A stretch of DNA of 13,742 nt from Gammaproteobacteria bacterium (GTDB lineage Bacteria > Pseudomonadota > Gammaproteobacteria > GCA-001735895), in assembly GCA_015494335.1 (NCBI GenBank), contig WGBK01000414.1, forward strand, positions 1-13,742, written 5' to 3'. A program made the translations under genes and the position numbers. Of the stretch, positions 7,158-13,742 are shown piece by piece (position 1 is the first letter of the stretch; the number at the start of each line of letters is the position of its first letter). The notes under the pieces are model-generated. The model searched no databases and was not told where the DNA came from. It was given only the letters and a program-made list of their open reading frames with translations.

Positions 7158-7163
7158 TATAAT
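7158..7163 (+). promoter_or_regulatory. Possible sigma70 -10 box upstream of fliD
   Basis: A perfect TATAAT stands 59 bases before the fliD start. No convincing -35 hexamer is found 16-18 bases upstream (the bases there read around CCATCG and are part of an inverted repeat), so a promoter here would need an activator or would be weak. It may be chance, although such a hexamer is uncommon in this GC-rich DNA. Confidence 0.25.
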
Positions 7164-7173
7164 CGGGCAGAGG

Positions 7174-7197
7174 CGATGATCCGAACAGGCATCATCG
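7174..7197. other. Inverted repeat in the fliD leader, start-proximal copy
   Basis: CGATGAT (7174-7180) and ATCATCG (7191-7197) are exact inverted copies with a ten-base gap, ending 25 bases before the fliD ATG. In RNA this would form a seven-pair hairpin just upstream of the weak ribosome binding site. In DNA it would lie just downstream of the TATAAT, an operator-like position. The role is unknown. Confidence 0.35.
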
Positions 7198-7222
7198 AAA
7201 TGGAACAGACGCAGGTAGACCC

Positions 7223-9244
7223 ATGGCAAGCATATCCTCACTCGGCATAGGTTCCGGACTCGACCTGAGCAACCTGGTCTCCGGTCTGCTCGCCGCCGAG
7301 CGTCGCCCCCTCGAGAACAGCCTCAACCGGCGCGAATCCACGCTCGCCGCCGAACTCTCCGGCATCGGCCTGATGCGCAGCGCGATAGCCGACTTCCGCG
7401 CCAGCCTGTCCAGCCTGAGCAATGCCGACAGCTTCACCACCCGGTCGCTGAGCAACTCGAACACCGATGCCATCGAAGCCTCGGTCAGCAACGAGGCATC
7501 GCCGGGCAACTACAGCCTCGATGTGCAGAACCTGGCCGAGCAACACTCTCTGGCCAGCAGCAGTTATGCCGATATCAACCAGGAGATCGGCACGGGTACG
7601 CTGACGATTCGTTTTGGCACAATCACCGGCCCCGGTTTCGGCAGCTTTGCCGTCAATCCGGACAAGGCCGCCCAGACGCTGACTATCGACAGCAGCAACA
7701 ACACCCTCGCGGGCCTGCGCGACTACATCAATCAGAATGAATTCGGTTTCAGCGCCGCCATCATCAACGATGGCAGCGGTTACCGGCTCACGCTCACCTC
7801 CGACAGCAGCGGCGAGGCCTCGGCAATGGAAATCACCGTAAGCGACAGCGACGGTTCCGATGTCGATAACCTGGGTCTGTCCAACCTGGCCTACAACGCC
7901 GGCGCCGCCAACCTGATCCAGACCCAGGCGGGCGAGGACGCCCTGCTGACCGTCAACGGCCTGACCGTGACCTCGAGCAGCAACACCCTCAACGACATGA
8001 TCGAGGGCCTGAGCCTGACCCTGAAACAGGAGACCAACGGCACTCCGGTCAGCATCCAGATCAAGGAAAACAGCGATGCCCTGAAATCCTCCATCGAGAG
8101 TCTGGTCGAGGATTTCAACAGCATGATCAGCCAGCTCAACGATCTCGGCAAGGCCGGCGAGGAAGAGTCCGGCATTCTGGTGGGCGATGCCACCCTGCGC
8201 AACTTCGTCAACAGCGTGCGCAGTCATATCACTTCCGAGGTACCCGGCGTGCCCGGCGATATTCGCGCCCTGGTGGATATCGGCATTACCACCCAGCGCG
8301 ATGGCAGCCTCAGCATCGACAGCGGCAAATTGAATGCGGCGCTCAGTGAGCATCCGAATCAGGTTAAGGCACTGTTTGCGCCGGTCGGCGAAACCTCGGA
8401 TTCGCAGATCCGCTTTCTCGACAGCAGCGATGCCTCGATGCCGGGCCAATATGCAATCCAGATCGACCAGCTGGCGAGCAAGGGCAGTTACACCGGCACT
8501 GGCGGACTCGCTTTTCCTCTGACCATAGACGCCAACAACGATGAGCTGGCGGTCAGTGTCAACGGCAAGTCCTCTGGTCCCCTGGCCCTGACCCAGGGCA
8601 GTTACGCCGACGGCGCTGCCCTGGCCACCGAGTTGCAGGCCGCGATCAATTCCAGCAGCCTGCTGTCCGAGGCCGGAGTCGTGGTCACGGTCAGTTTCAA
8701 TTCCGCAAACGGCAGTCTTGCCATTGTGTCCAACAGCTACGGTTCCGATTCCAGCGTCAGCATCGATTCGGTGGACACCAACACCACGGCCACCTTGGGG
8801 CTTGCTGTCGGTGCCGGTTCCGCCGGACAGGATGTGGCAGGCCGCATCGGAGGCACTCCGGCGGAAGGCAAGGGACAGGTGTTGACCGCCCTCGGCGGCG
8901 ATGCCGAAGGCTTGTCGATCGATGTGTTGGGAGGCGCCACGGGGCCGCGCGGAACCCTCAGCTTCAGCCGCGGTTTCATCAATGGTCTCAACGATTTTCT
9001 CGGCGGGTATCTCGACAGCGATGGCGTGCTGACTACCCGCGAGGAAGGCCTCAACAAGTCGCTGGAGCAGATTGCCGACGAACGCGCTCAACTCGAGCGG
9101 CGCATGGCAGCCACCGAGGAACGCCTGATCAACCAGTTTTCCAAGCTGGATACCCTGCTGGCCCAGTTCCAGAGCACCAGCAATTACCTGTCCCAGCAGT
9201 TGAACAAGCTGCCCGGTTCCGGACAGTTGCTCAACAAGAAATGA
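7223..9244 (+). CDS. fliD: Filament cap protein FliD (hook-associated protein 2), long form
   Basis: FliD forms the cap at the filament tip under which flagellin subunits fold and insert. The N-terminal signature (ISSLGIGSGLDLSNLVSGLL) and the C-terminal coiled-coil domain (LERRMAATEERLINQFSKLD, then a closing NYLSQQLNKL at about 654-663) are typical. At 673 residues it is well above the 450-480 of enteric and Pseudomonas FliD. The extra length is explained by two related modules: about 86-281 (PGNYSLDVQNLA, then an IN-like region, then a GLSLTL strand) and about 398-582 (PGQYAIQIDQLA, then similar strands, then GLSIDV). The ribosome binding site is weak (AGG at 7213-7215), preceded by a leader with two inverted repeats. 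fliS follows 23 bases after the stop, consistent with one operon. Confidence 0.96.
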   Translation: MASISSLGIGSGLDLSNLVSGLLAAERRPLENSLNRRESTLAAELSGIGLMRSAIADFRASLSSLSNADSFTTRSLSNSNTDAIEASVSNEASPGNYSLDVQNLAEQHSLASSSYADINQEIGTGTLTIRFGTITGPGFGSFAVNPDKAAQTLTIDSSNNTLAGLRDYINQNEFGFSAAIINDGSGYRLTLTSDSSGEASAMEITVSDSDGSDVDNLGLSNLAYNAGAANLIQTQAGEDALLTVNGLTVTSSSNTLNDMIEGLSLTLKQETNGTPVSIQIKENSDALKSSIESLVEDFNSMISQLNDLGKAGEEESGILVGDATLRNFVNSVRSHITSEVPGVPGDIRALVDIGITTQRDGSLSIDSGKLNAALSEHPNQVKALFAPVGETSDSQIRFLDSSDASMPGQYAIQIDQLASKGSYTGTGGLAFPLTIDANNDELAVSVNGKSSGPLALTQGSYADGAALATELQAAINSSSLLSEAGVVVTVSFNSANGSLAIVSNSYGSDSSVSIDSVDTNTTATLGLAVGAGSAGQDVAGRIGGTPAEGKGQVLTALGGDAEGLSIDVLGGATGPRGTLSFSRGFINGLNDFLGGYLDSDGVLTTREEGLNKSLEQIADERAQLERRMAATEERLINQFSKLDTLLAQFQSTSNYLSQQLNKLPGSGQLLNKK

Positions 9245-9267
9245 CCTGAATCCCAAGAGGTGGATGC

Positions 9268-9702
9268 ATGAACATGAAACAGGATCCGTCCGGCGCCTAC
9301 CAGAGCACCGGGGCCTACGGCGCGCTCTACGCCGACTCCCATTCTCTGATCACCCAGATGTTCGACGGCGCGATGACCCGCATCGCCCAGGCACGCGGTG
9401 CCATCGAACGCAAGGATGTCGCGGCCAAGGGCGAGCTGATTTCCCACGCCATCAACATCATCGGCAGCCTCGAGGCCTGTCTCGACTACGACAAGGGTGG
9501 CGAGATCGCGAAGAATCTGGGCCAGCTCTACGAATACATGATCCTGACCCTGACCCAGGCCAATATCCACAACGACCGTGCCCGGCTCGACGAAGTGATC
9601 GGCCTGCTGCTCGAGATCAAGTCGGCCTGGACCCAGATTGCAGAAAAGAAGGCGACCGAGGCTGCCCATTCCACGGCCGGTTTGTCCCTGCAGGCGGGTT
9701 GA
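9268..9702 (+). CDS. fliS: Flagellin export chaperone FliS
   Basis: FliS binds the disordered C-terminal end of flagellin in the cytosol, preventing premature polymerisation and delivering it to the export gate. The 144 residues show the all-helical family pattern: GAYGALYADSHSLITQMFDG near the N-terminus, the AINIIGSLEACLDYDKGGEI helix pair, and NLGQLYEYMILTLTQANIHN. A short Ala/Ser/Gly-rich tail follows residue 130. AAGAGGTGG at 9255-9263 is a strong ribosome binding site for the ATG at 9268. An out-of-frame ATG at 9264 opens a 208-codon shadow frame that is not the gene. Confidence 0.96.
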   Translation: MNMKQDPSGAYQSTGAYGALYADSHSLITQMFDGAMTRIAQARGAIERKDVAAKGELISHAINIIGSLEACLDYDKGGEIAKNLGQLYEYMILTLTQANIHNDRARLDEVIGLLLEIKSAWTQIAEKKATEAAHSTAGLSLQAG

Positions 9703-9708
9703 AATTTC

Positions 9709-9999
9709 ATGACGGCGAATCATCTGGCCCGTGCCCTCGAGCTGACCGAGCAGATGCTTCAGCAGCTGGAAGCCGGGGAATGGGAGGAACTGGAGGCGTT
9801 GGACCGACAACGGTTGCCGATGATCCAATCGGGCTTCGATCAACCCGAAGTCGATGTCGAGGCTGTCGCCCGGCTCAAGGAGCTCAATGACCGCATCGTT
9901 GCCGGCTTGAGCCGCCAGCGACAACAGACCCGCGATCAGCAGCTGCGCATGCAGCAGGGGCAAAGGGCCGCCCGCCAGTACCAACTCAATGAAGGATAA
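9709..9999 (+). CDS. fliT: Small FliT-like helical flagellar protein (candidate FliD chaperone)
   Basis: In other bacteria the gene after fliS often encodes FliT, the cytosolic chaperone of FliD. This 96-residue protein is predicted to be entirely helical and highly charged: LARALELTEQMLQQLEAGEW, a middle part with Trp/Glu and LDRQRLPMIQSGF, then RLKELNDRIVAGLSRQRQQT with a Gln/Arg-rich tail. The pattern of two amphipathic helices around an EWEELEALDRQR segment fits the FliT family. Sequence conservation is low, so position after fliD-fliS carries much of the call. It begins six bases after fliS with no clear Shine-Dalgarno, which suggests coupled translation. An unrelated small helical protein at the same place (as in some Pseudomonas clusters) remains possible. 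Confidence 0.7.
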   Translation: MTANHLARALELTEQMLQQLEAGEWEELEALDRQRLPMIQSGFDQPEVDVEAVARLKELNDRIVAGLSRQRQQTRDQQLRMQQGQRAARQYQLNEG

Positions 10000-10055
10000 A
10001 AATAACTTCAAATACAGTTACTTATGTTGGTCGGGTAAAAAATCTCAAAATCCCG

Positions 10056-10083
10056 TCGAAATTCCGTCACTTTGAACTACACT
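10056..10083 (+). promoter_or_regulatory. Possible sigma70 promoter of fleQ in an AT-rich gap
   Basis: TCGAAA (10056-10061) and TACACT (10078-10083) are each four-of-six matches to the sigma70 hexamers with a 16-base spacer, placing the start near 10090, about 45 bases before the fleQ ATG. The whole interval from 10000 to about 10080 is strikingly AT-rich for this GC-rich window, as expected for a promoter region. Other hexamer pairs can be drawn here, so the exact boxes are uncertain. No sigma54 or sigma28 motif was found, which fits fleQ as the top of the hierarchy. Confidence 0.35.
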
Positions 10084-10132
10084 CTGTTCGACTTTGCCAT
10101 TGTCGTCACAAACGCAACAAGAACAGGCCAGC

Positions 10133-11521
10133 ATGAGCGACACCACGACTTCGACCGATCCGGTCCTGATCATCGACAACGATGAAGAACGGGCCCGGCA
10201 TTTCAAGACCCTGCTCGATTTCCTTCATTTCCAGTGCAGCATCGTCGATCCGCAACAGGCGGAAAATCTCGGACACGAGGATTTCGACCGCTATACGGCC
10301 ATCTTCACCAGCAATGACGAAACCCTGCGTCACCGTTTCCTGCAACTCAACCAGAAACAGGCTTGCCAGTATCCGCTGGTGGTCATGACCGAAGATCCCG
10401 GCAACGGCGAGGTGGCTCATCTCCCGTTCATCGCCGCCATCGGCAACCTTCCGGATTACCGCTCCCTGAGCCGTGTTCTTGAGAAATTGCGTCACCACAA
10501 TCGCCGTGAACGACGACGCAGCAACCGCGAAATCCACAACCTGATTGGCCGTAGCGCGGCGATCGCCGAGATCAGCCGCATGATCGAACAGGTGGCCAAT
10601 ACCGGCGCCTCGGTGCTGATCATGGGCGAATCGGGCACCGGCAAGGAAGTGATTGCCCGCAACATCCATGCCCATTCCGACCGGCGCAACAAGCCCTTCG
10701 TGCCGATCAACTGTGGCGCCATACCTTCCGAGCTGCTGGAGAGCGAACTGTTCGGCCACGAAAAGGGTGCCTTTACCGGCGCCATCAGTGCGCGCAAGGG
10801 TCGCTTCGAACTGGCCGAGGGCGGCGTGATCTTCCTCGACGAGATCGGCGACATGCCGCTGAACATGCAGGTCAAATTGCTGCGCGTATTGCAGGAGCGC
10901 ACCTACGAGAAGATCGGCAGCAACCACAGCAACCGGACCGATGTGCGCGTCATCGCCGCCACCCATCGTCCGCTGGAAAAGATGATCCAGGAAGGAACCT
11001 TCCGCGAGGATCTCTACTATCGCCTCAATGTGTTTCCGATCGAGGTGCCGCCTCTGCGCGAACGACGCGAGGATGTGCCGATGCTGATCGATGAACTGAT
11101 TCAGCGCATCGAACGCGACAAGCGGGGATCGGTGCGCCTGACCGCCAAGGCCAAGCAGATGCTGGCCCAGTACGACTGGCCCGGAAATGTGCGCGAGCTC
11201 GCCAACCTGGTCGAACGCCTGGCGATACTGCATCCACACGATGTCGTCGATGTGCGGGATCTGCCGGCCAAGTATCTCAGTGACGAGGTTTGCCAACAGA
11301 TCGCCGAACAGGCGGATGCGGTCCCCGCAGCGCTGGCCACGCCCCAGACCCTGCCGGGTGGCGGTATCGATCTGAAGCAGTATCTGGCCGATATCGAGGT
11401 GGCGATGATCGAGCAGGCCCTGAACGAGACCGGGCATGTCGTCGCCCGCGCCGCCAACCTGCTCAAGATGCGACGTACGACCCTGGTCGAGAAGATGCGC
11501 AAGTACGAGATCGAGCGTTGA
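10133..11521 (+). CDS. fleQ: FleQ/FlrA-type master flagellar regulator, sigma54-dependent activator
   Basis: FleQ activates sigma54 promoters of early flagellar genes and, in Pseudomonas, responds to c-di-GMP and FleN. Counting from the ATG at 10133 (462 residues): an N-terminal receiver-like domain (about 10-120) without a phospho-acceptor Asp in the third strand (AIFTS) and without the conserved Lys, as in other FleQ proteins; an AAA+ domain with Walker A GESGTGKE (165-172), sigma54-contact loop GAFTGA (212-217) and Walker B VIFLDE (232-237); and a Fis-type helix-turn-helix (about 425-458, VVARAANLLKMRRTTLVEKM). The LFRS c-di-GMP motif of Pseudomonas FleQ reads EIHN here (133-136). The ATG at 10133 is preferred over an in-frame TTG at 10094 because homology starts after it; the ribosome binding site is weak (AGG at 10125-10127). 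Confidence 0.95.
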   Translation: MSDTTTSTDPVLIIDNDEERARHFKTLLDFLHFQCSIVDPQQAENLGHEDFDRYTAIFTSNDETLRHRFLQLNQKQACQYPLVVMTEDPGNGEVAHLPFIAAIGNLPDYRSLSRVLEKLRHHNRRERRRSNREIHNLIGRSAAIAEISRMIEQVANTGASVLIMGESGTGKEVIARNIHAHSDRRNKPFVPINCGAIPSELLESELFGHEKGAFTGAISARKGRFELAEGGVIFLDEIGDMPLNMQVKLLRVLQERTYEKIGSNHSNRTDVRVIAATHRPLEKMIQEGTFREDLYYRLNVFPIEVPPLRERREDVPMLIDELIQRIERDKRGSVRLTAKAKQMLAQYDWPGNVRELANLVERLAILHPHDVVDVRDLPAKYLSDEVCQQIAEQADAVPAALATPQTLPGGGIDLKQYLADIEVAMIEQALNETGHVVARAANLLKMRRTTLVEKMRKYEIER

Positions 11522-11538
11522 CGCCCGCTTCGAAAAAC

Positions 11539-11583
11539 CCCGTCAAGAAACCGGCGACGGGCTTGGCGAGGTTTTGCAAGTCC
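11539..11583 (+). terminator. Two overlapping alternative hairpins after fleQ
   Basis: CCCGTC (11539-11544) can pair with GACGGG (11556-11561). Alternatively GGGCTTG (11559-11565) can pair with CAAGTCC (11577-11583, one G-U pair). The two stems share GGG at 11559-11561 and exclude each other. The second is followed by the T-rich stretch TTGTTGTC and, farther on, TTTTTT at 11598-11603. This may be a weak terminator separating fleQ from fleSR. It is not a textbook intrinsic terminator, and the competition between stems is only an inference from pairing. Confidence 0.35.
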
Positions 11584-11608
11584 TTGTTGTCATGCCATTT
11601 TTTCTGAA

Positions 11609-11624
11609 TGGATCGAATCCTGCT
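11609..11624 (+). promoter_or_regulatory. Candidate sigma54 promoter for fleSR
   Basis: TGGATCGAATCCTGCT carries GG (11610-11611) and GC (11622-11623) with exactly ten bases between, plus CG after the -24 core and TGCT at -12; mismatches are AT for CA and C for T at the first -12 base. The start would fall near 11635, 23 bases before the fleS ATG chosen here. In Pseudomonas aeruginosa fleSR is transcribed by sigma54 with FleQ, so a promoter of this class is expected at this place. Confidence 0.6.
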
Positions 11625-11657
11625 GCATGGCCTGGATCGAAACCGGAACCAGCCCAG

Positions 11658-12713
11658 ATGACCGCCGCCAGCCTGCACAGCCTCGACCACCGAACGGATT
11701 TCCCGATGCCAGACCCCCTGCTGAATGCCCTGCCCGGAGCCGTCATCGTGCTCGATGCGAGCGGACGGGTGGCTCAGGCCAATGCCGATGCACGAGAGCT
11801 GCTCGGTGCGGATCTGCAGGGCGTTTCCTGGCGTGAGCTGGTGGCGCGCAGTTTCCTGCCGGATCTCGATCAGGGAGAATTGCGTACTGCCGACGGCCGG
11901 CAATTCAACATCGCCACTCGGCCCCTGGGTTATGCCCCGGGGCAGGTGCTGCTGCTCACCGAAGTCACCCAAATCCGTCAATTGCAACGGGCCGCCCAGC
12001 AGAACCTCCACCTGATGACCCTGGGCAAGATGATGGCCAGCCTGGCGCACCAGATCCGCACCCCGCTGACCTCGACCCTGCTGTACCTGTCGCAGATCGT
12101 GGACGGGGAGCTGAACGAGGAACAGCGACGGCGTTTCAGCGGAAAGGCCCTGGATCGCGTGCGCCATATCGAAAGCACCATCAACGACATGCTCAGCTTT
12201 GCCCACGGCGGGCAGTTCCACATGTGCGATTTTCCGGTTCGCCAGTTGCTGACGGAACTGCGCGACCAGTTGCAGCCTCAGTTAGCCCTGCGTCCCGTAC
12301 GGCTCAAGCTGTCCCTGCCCGAGAGCGAATTGCTGATCAATGGCAACAAGGATGCGCTGCTCGGCGCGCTCGCGAACCTGTGCATGAATGCGCTGGATGC
12401 GCGTTGCGAAGATCGCGAGCTGCTGCTGCGCATCGAAACCGGCCTGACTCGTCAGGGGTTGCTGTCCTTGTCTATCGAAGACAATGGCTGCGGCATGGAC
12501 GAGAACACCCTGGCCCATCTGTTCGATCCCTTCTTCACCACCAAGATGGATGGCACCGGGCTGGGCCTGGCCGTGGTCAAGTCGGTGATCGAATCCCATC
12601 AGGGCGGGATTGAGGTGCGTTCGGAACCGGGGCAGGGCAGTTGTTTCGAGATCCGGCTGCCCTGCCAGCAAGCAAGTCGAACCCAACTCAGTGGAAAGGT
12701 GAGCAAGCCATGA
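11658..12713 (+). CDS. fleS: FleS-type flagellar sensor histidine kinase
   Basis: FleS phosphorylates FleR, which then turns on rod and hook genes. Counting from the ATG at 11658 (351 residues): a PAS-like sensor domain (about 18-105, LLNALPGAVIVLDASGRVAQ and the following strands); a HisKA domain with the phospho-acceptor His131 in ASLAHQIRTPL; and an ATPase domain with N box around Asn244 (LCMNALDA), G1 DNGCGM (275-280), F box LFDPFF and G2 GTGLGL (299-304). There are no transmembrane segments, so it is cytosolic, as in Pseudomonas. The start is uncertain: ATG 11706 is also in frame (335 residues) and keeps the PAS domain. Upstream starts (11592, 11436) would lie before or within the sigma54 promoter. 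The stop overlaps the fleR start by four bases (ATGA). Confidence 0.92.
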   Translation: MTAASLHSLDHRTDFPMPDPLLNALPGAVIVLDASGRVAQANADARELLGADLQGVSWRELVARSFLPDLDQGELRTADGRQFNIATRPLGYAPGQVLLLTEVTQIRQLQRAAQQNLHLMTLGKMMASLAHQIRTPLTSTLLYLSQIVDGELNEEQRRRFSGKALDRVRHIESTINDMLSFAHGGQFHMCDFPVRQLLTELRDQLQPQLALRPVRLKLSLPESELLINGNKDALLGALANLCMNALDARCEDRELLLRIETGLTRQGLLSLSIEDNGCGMDENTLAHLFDPFFTTKMDGTGLGLAVVKSVIESHQGGIEVRSEPGQGSCFEIRLPCQQASRTQLSGKVSKP

Positions 12714-13742
12714 TCGATCTGCTCCTGGTCGAGGATGATGCCGATCTTCGAGAAGCCATCGGCGACATGCTGGAACTGAATGGCATCGACTACATCGAGG
12801 CCGAGAACGGCCAGCAGGCCCAGCAGATCCTGCGCGAACAGTCGGTGGCGCTGGTGCTCAGCGATGTGCAGATGAGCCCAGGCAACGGTTACCAGCTGCT
12901 CGAACACATTCAGCAGGAATACCCGGGTCTGCCGGTGATCCTGATGACCGCCTATGGTTCCATTCCCCAGGCCGTGGATGCGATCCAGGCCGGAGCCGTC
13001 GATTACCTGGTCAAGCCTTTCGAGGTTTCGGAGCTGGTCAAGACCCTGCAGCAGCAGTTGCTGCCCGGCGCGCGTCAGGCTGCCGAGGACCTGATTGCCG
13101 TCGATCCCGCCAGCCGCGAGCTGGCGCAACTGGCGCGCCGGGTGGCCCAGTCGGACGCCACGGTGCTCCTCAACGGCGAAAGCGGCGTCGGCAAGGAAGT
13201 GCTGTCGCGCTACATTCATCGTCATTCCCCGCGCGCAGATGGCCCCTTTGTTGCCATCAACTGCGCGGCGATCCCCGAAAACATGCTCGAGGCCGTGCTG
13301 TTCGGCCATGAGAAGGGTGCCTTCACCGGGGCCATCAAGAGCAGCGTCGGCAAGTTCGAGCAGGCCCAGGGCGGCACGCTGCTGCTCGACGAGATCTCGG
13401 AGATGGATCTTGGCCTGCAGGCCAAGTTGCTGCGGGTGATTCAGGAACGCCAGGTGGAACGGCTGGGCGGCCAGACGACCATCGACCTGGATGTGCGCAT
13501 CATCGCCACCACCAACCGAGATCTGAGGCAGGAAGTCGCCGAAAGGCGTTTCCGCGAGGATCTCTACTACCGCCTCAATGTATTTCCCCTGACCGTGCCG
13601 CCCTTGCGCCAGCGTCCCGAGGACATTCTTCCCATCGCCGAGAAACTGCTCTCCACCTATCATCGTGCGGCTGGTCAGCCCCTGAGCCTGAGCGAGGACG
13701 CCCGGCAGCGCCTGCGCGCCCACGACTGGCCCGGTAATGTAC
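12710..13742 (+). CDS. fleR: FleR-type response regulator, sigma54 activator, 3' end missing
   Basis: FleR is the partner of FleS; when phosphorylated it activates sigma54 promoters of basal-body and hook genes. The frame stays open from the ATG at 12710 to the window end, giving 344 codons. Residues 1-115 are a complete receiver domain with acidic Asp9/Asp10, phospho-acceptor Asp52 (LSDVQM), Thr80 and Lys102 (YLVKPF), in contrast to the degenerate one in FleQ. From about 135 follows an AAA+ domain with Walker A GESGVGKE (156-163), GAFTGA (203-208), Walker B TLLLDE (223-228) and RFREDLYYRLNVFPLTVPPL at about 280. The C-terminal helix-turn-helix lies outside; the sequence stops in HDWPGNV. AAGGTGAG (12696-12703) is a strong ribosome binding site, and the four-base overlap with fleS indicates coupled translation. 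Confidence 0.95.
   Translation, partial: MIDLLLVEDDADLREAIGDMLELNGIDYIEAENGQQAQQILREQSVALVLSDVQMSPGNGYQLLEHIQQEYPGLPVILMTAYGSIPQAVDAIQAGAVDYLVKPFEVSELVKTLQQQLLPGARQAAEDLIAVDPASRELAQLARRVAQSDATVLLNGESGVGKEVLSRYIHRHSPRADGPFVAINCAAIPENMLEAVLFGHEKGAFTGAIKSSVGKFEQAQGGTLLLDEISEMDLGLQAKLLRVIQERQVERLGGQTTIDLDVRIIATTNRDLRQEVAERRFREDLYYRLNVFPLTVPPLRQRPEDILPIAEKLLSTYHRAAGQPLSLSEDARQRLRAHDWPGNV

Noticed and set aside
7026..7250. Small frames (74 and 61 codons) between flaG and fliD
   Set aside because: They run over promoter-like motifs and inverted repeats, lack good ribosome binding sites, and one overlaps the fliD start out of frame.
7238..9256. A 672-codon open frame on the minus strand opposite fliD, and similar long minus-strand frames at 1315-2724, 5268-6545, 10106-11437 and 12599-13723
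   Set aside because: Each mirrors a clearly recognisable + strand flagellar gene. In GC-rich DNA with strong codon bias, antisense frames stay open by chance. Their translations show no recognisable domain and no ribosome binding site was seen.
9264..9890. 208-codon + strand frame overlapping fliS and the FliT-like gene
   Set aside because: Its translation is Arg/Pro/Gly-rich frame-shadow sequence; fliS itself is clearly in the other frame, starting at 9268.
10094..10132. Upstream TTG start for fleQ adding 13 residues
   Set aside because: No ribosome binding site before it and the added residues (PLSSQTQQEQAS) do not look conserved; it would also overlap the likely promoter and start site.
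11592..11657. Earlier in-frame ATG (11592) for fleS
   Set aside because: It lies upstream of the predicted sigma54 transcription start and adds residues without domain character.
1..13742. Search for CRISPR arrays, tRNA or rRNA genes, insertion sequences, attachment sites, defence or secretion modules
   Set aside because: No regularly spaced repeats, cloverleaf-like segments, transposase-like frames or terminal inverted repeats were seen; the window is fully accounted for by flagellar genes and short control regions.

Overview
The window is a continuous stretch of a polar-flagellum gene cluster. Every protein-coding gene lies on the + strand, and the DNA is GC-rich with strong third-position GC. 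Gene order and the FleQ/FleS/FleR regulators point to a gammaproteobacterium of the Pseudomonas/Vibrio regulatory type (sigma54-FleQ hierarchy, sigma28-driven flagellin). The genus cannot be fixed from sequence alone; a Chromatiales- or Pseudomonadales-like organism is a reasonable guess. No mobile element, tRNA, rRNA, CRISPR array or toxin/defence gene was seen, and there is no gene-free stretch over 300 bases.

Layout. 1-4745: end of a basal-body/hook operon, with flgI (P-ring, 3' part only), flgJ (rod-capping protein plus peptidoglycan hydrolase), flgK and flgL (hook-filament junction proteins), tightly packed or overlapping. 4746-5003: flagellin control region with two tandem sigma28 promoters, a leader hairpin and an upstream dyad. 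5004-6518: fliC flagellin, followed by a strong GC-rich hairpin. 6610-9999: flaG, then fliD (an unusually long filament cap) with its own sigma54-type promoter and leader, then fliS (flagellin chaperone) and a small FliT-like helical protein. 10000-10132: AT-rich promoter region. 10133-13742: regulators fleQ (master sigma54 activator), fleS (sensor kinase, preceded by a sigma54-type promoter) and fleR (response regulator, cut by the window end).

How it fits together. By analogy with Pseudomonas, FleQ with sigma54 would switch on fleSR and probably fliD. FleR with sigma54 would switch on rod and hook genes. After hook completion, FliA (sigma28) would transcribe fliC. FlgK and FlgL form the junction, FliD caps the growing filament, FliS holds flagellin before export, and FlaG tunes filament length.

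No wholly new system is evident. The points most worth a second look are: the doubled sigma28 promoter of fliC; a FleQ whose LFRS c-di-GMP motif is replaced while other ligand-contact residues are kept; an internal module duplication that makes FliD 673 residues long; a related beta-domain shared by FlgK and FlgL; and structured leaders before fliC, fliD and fleS.
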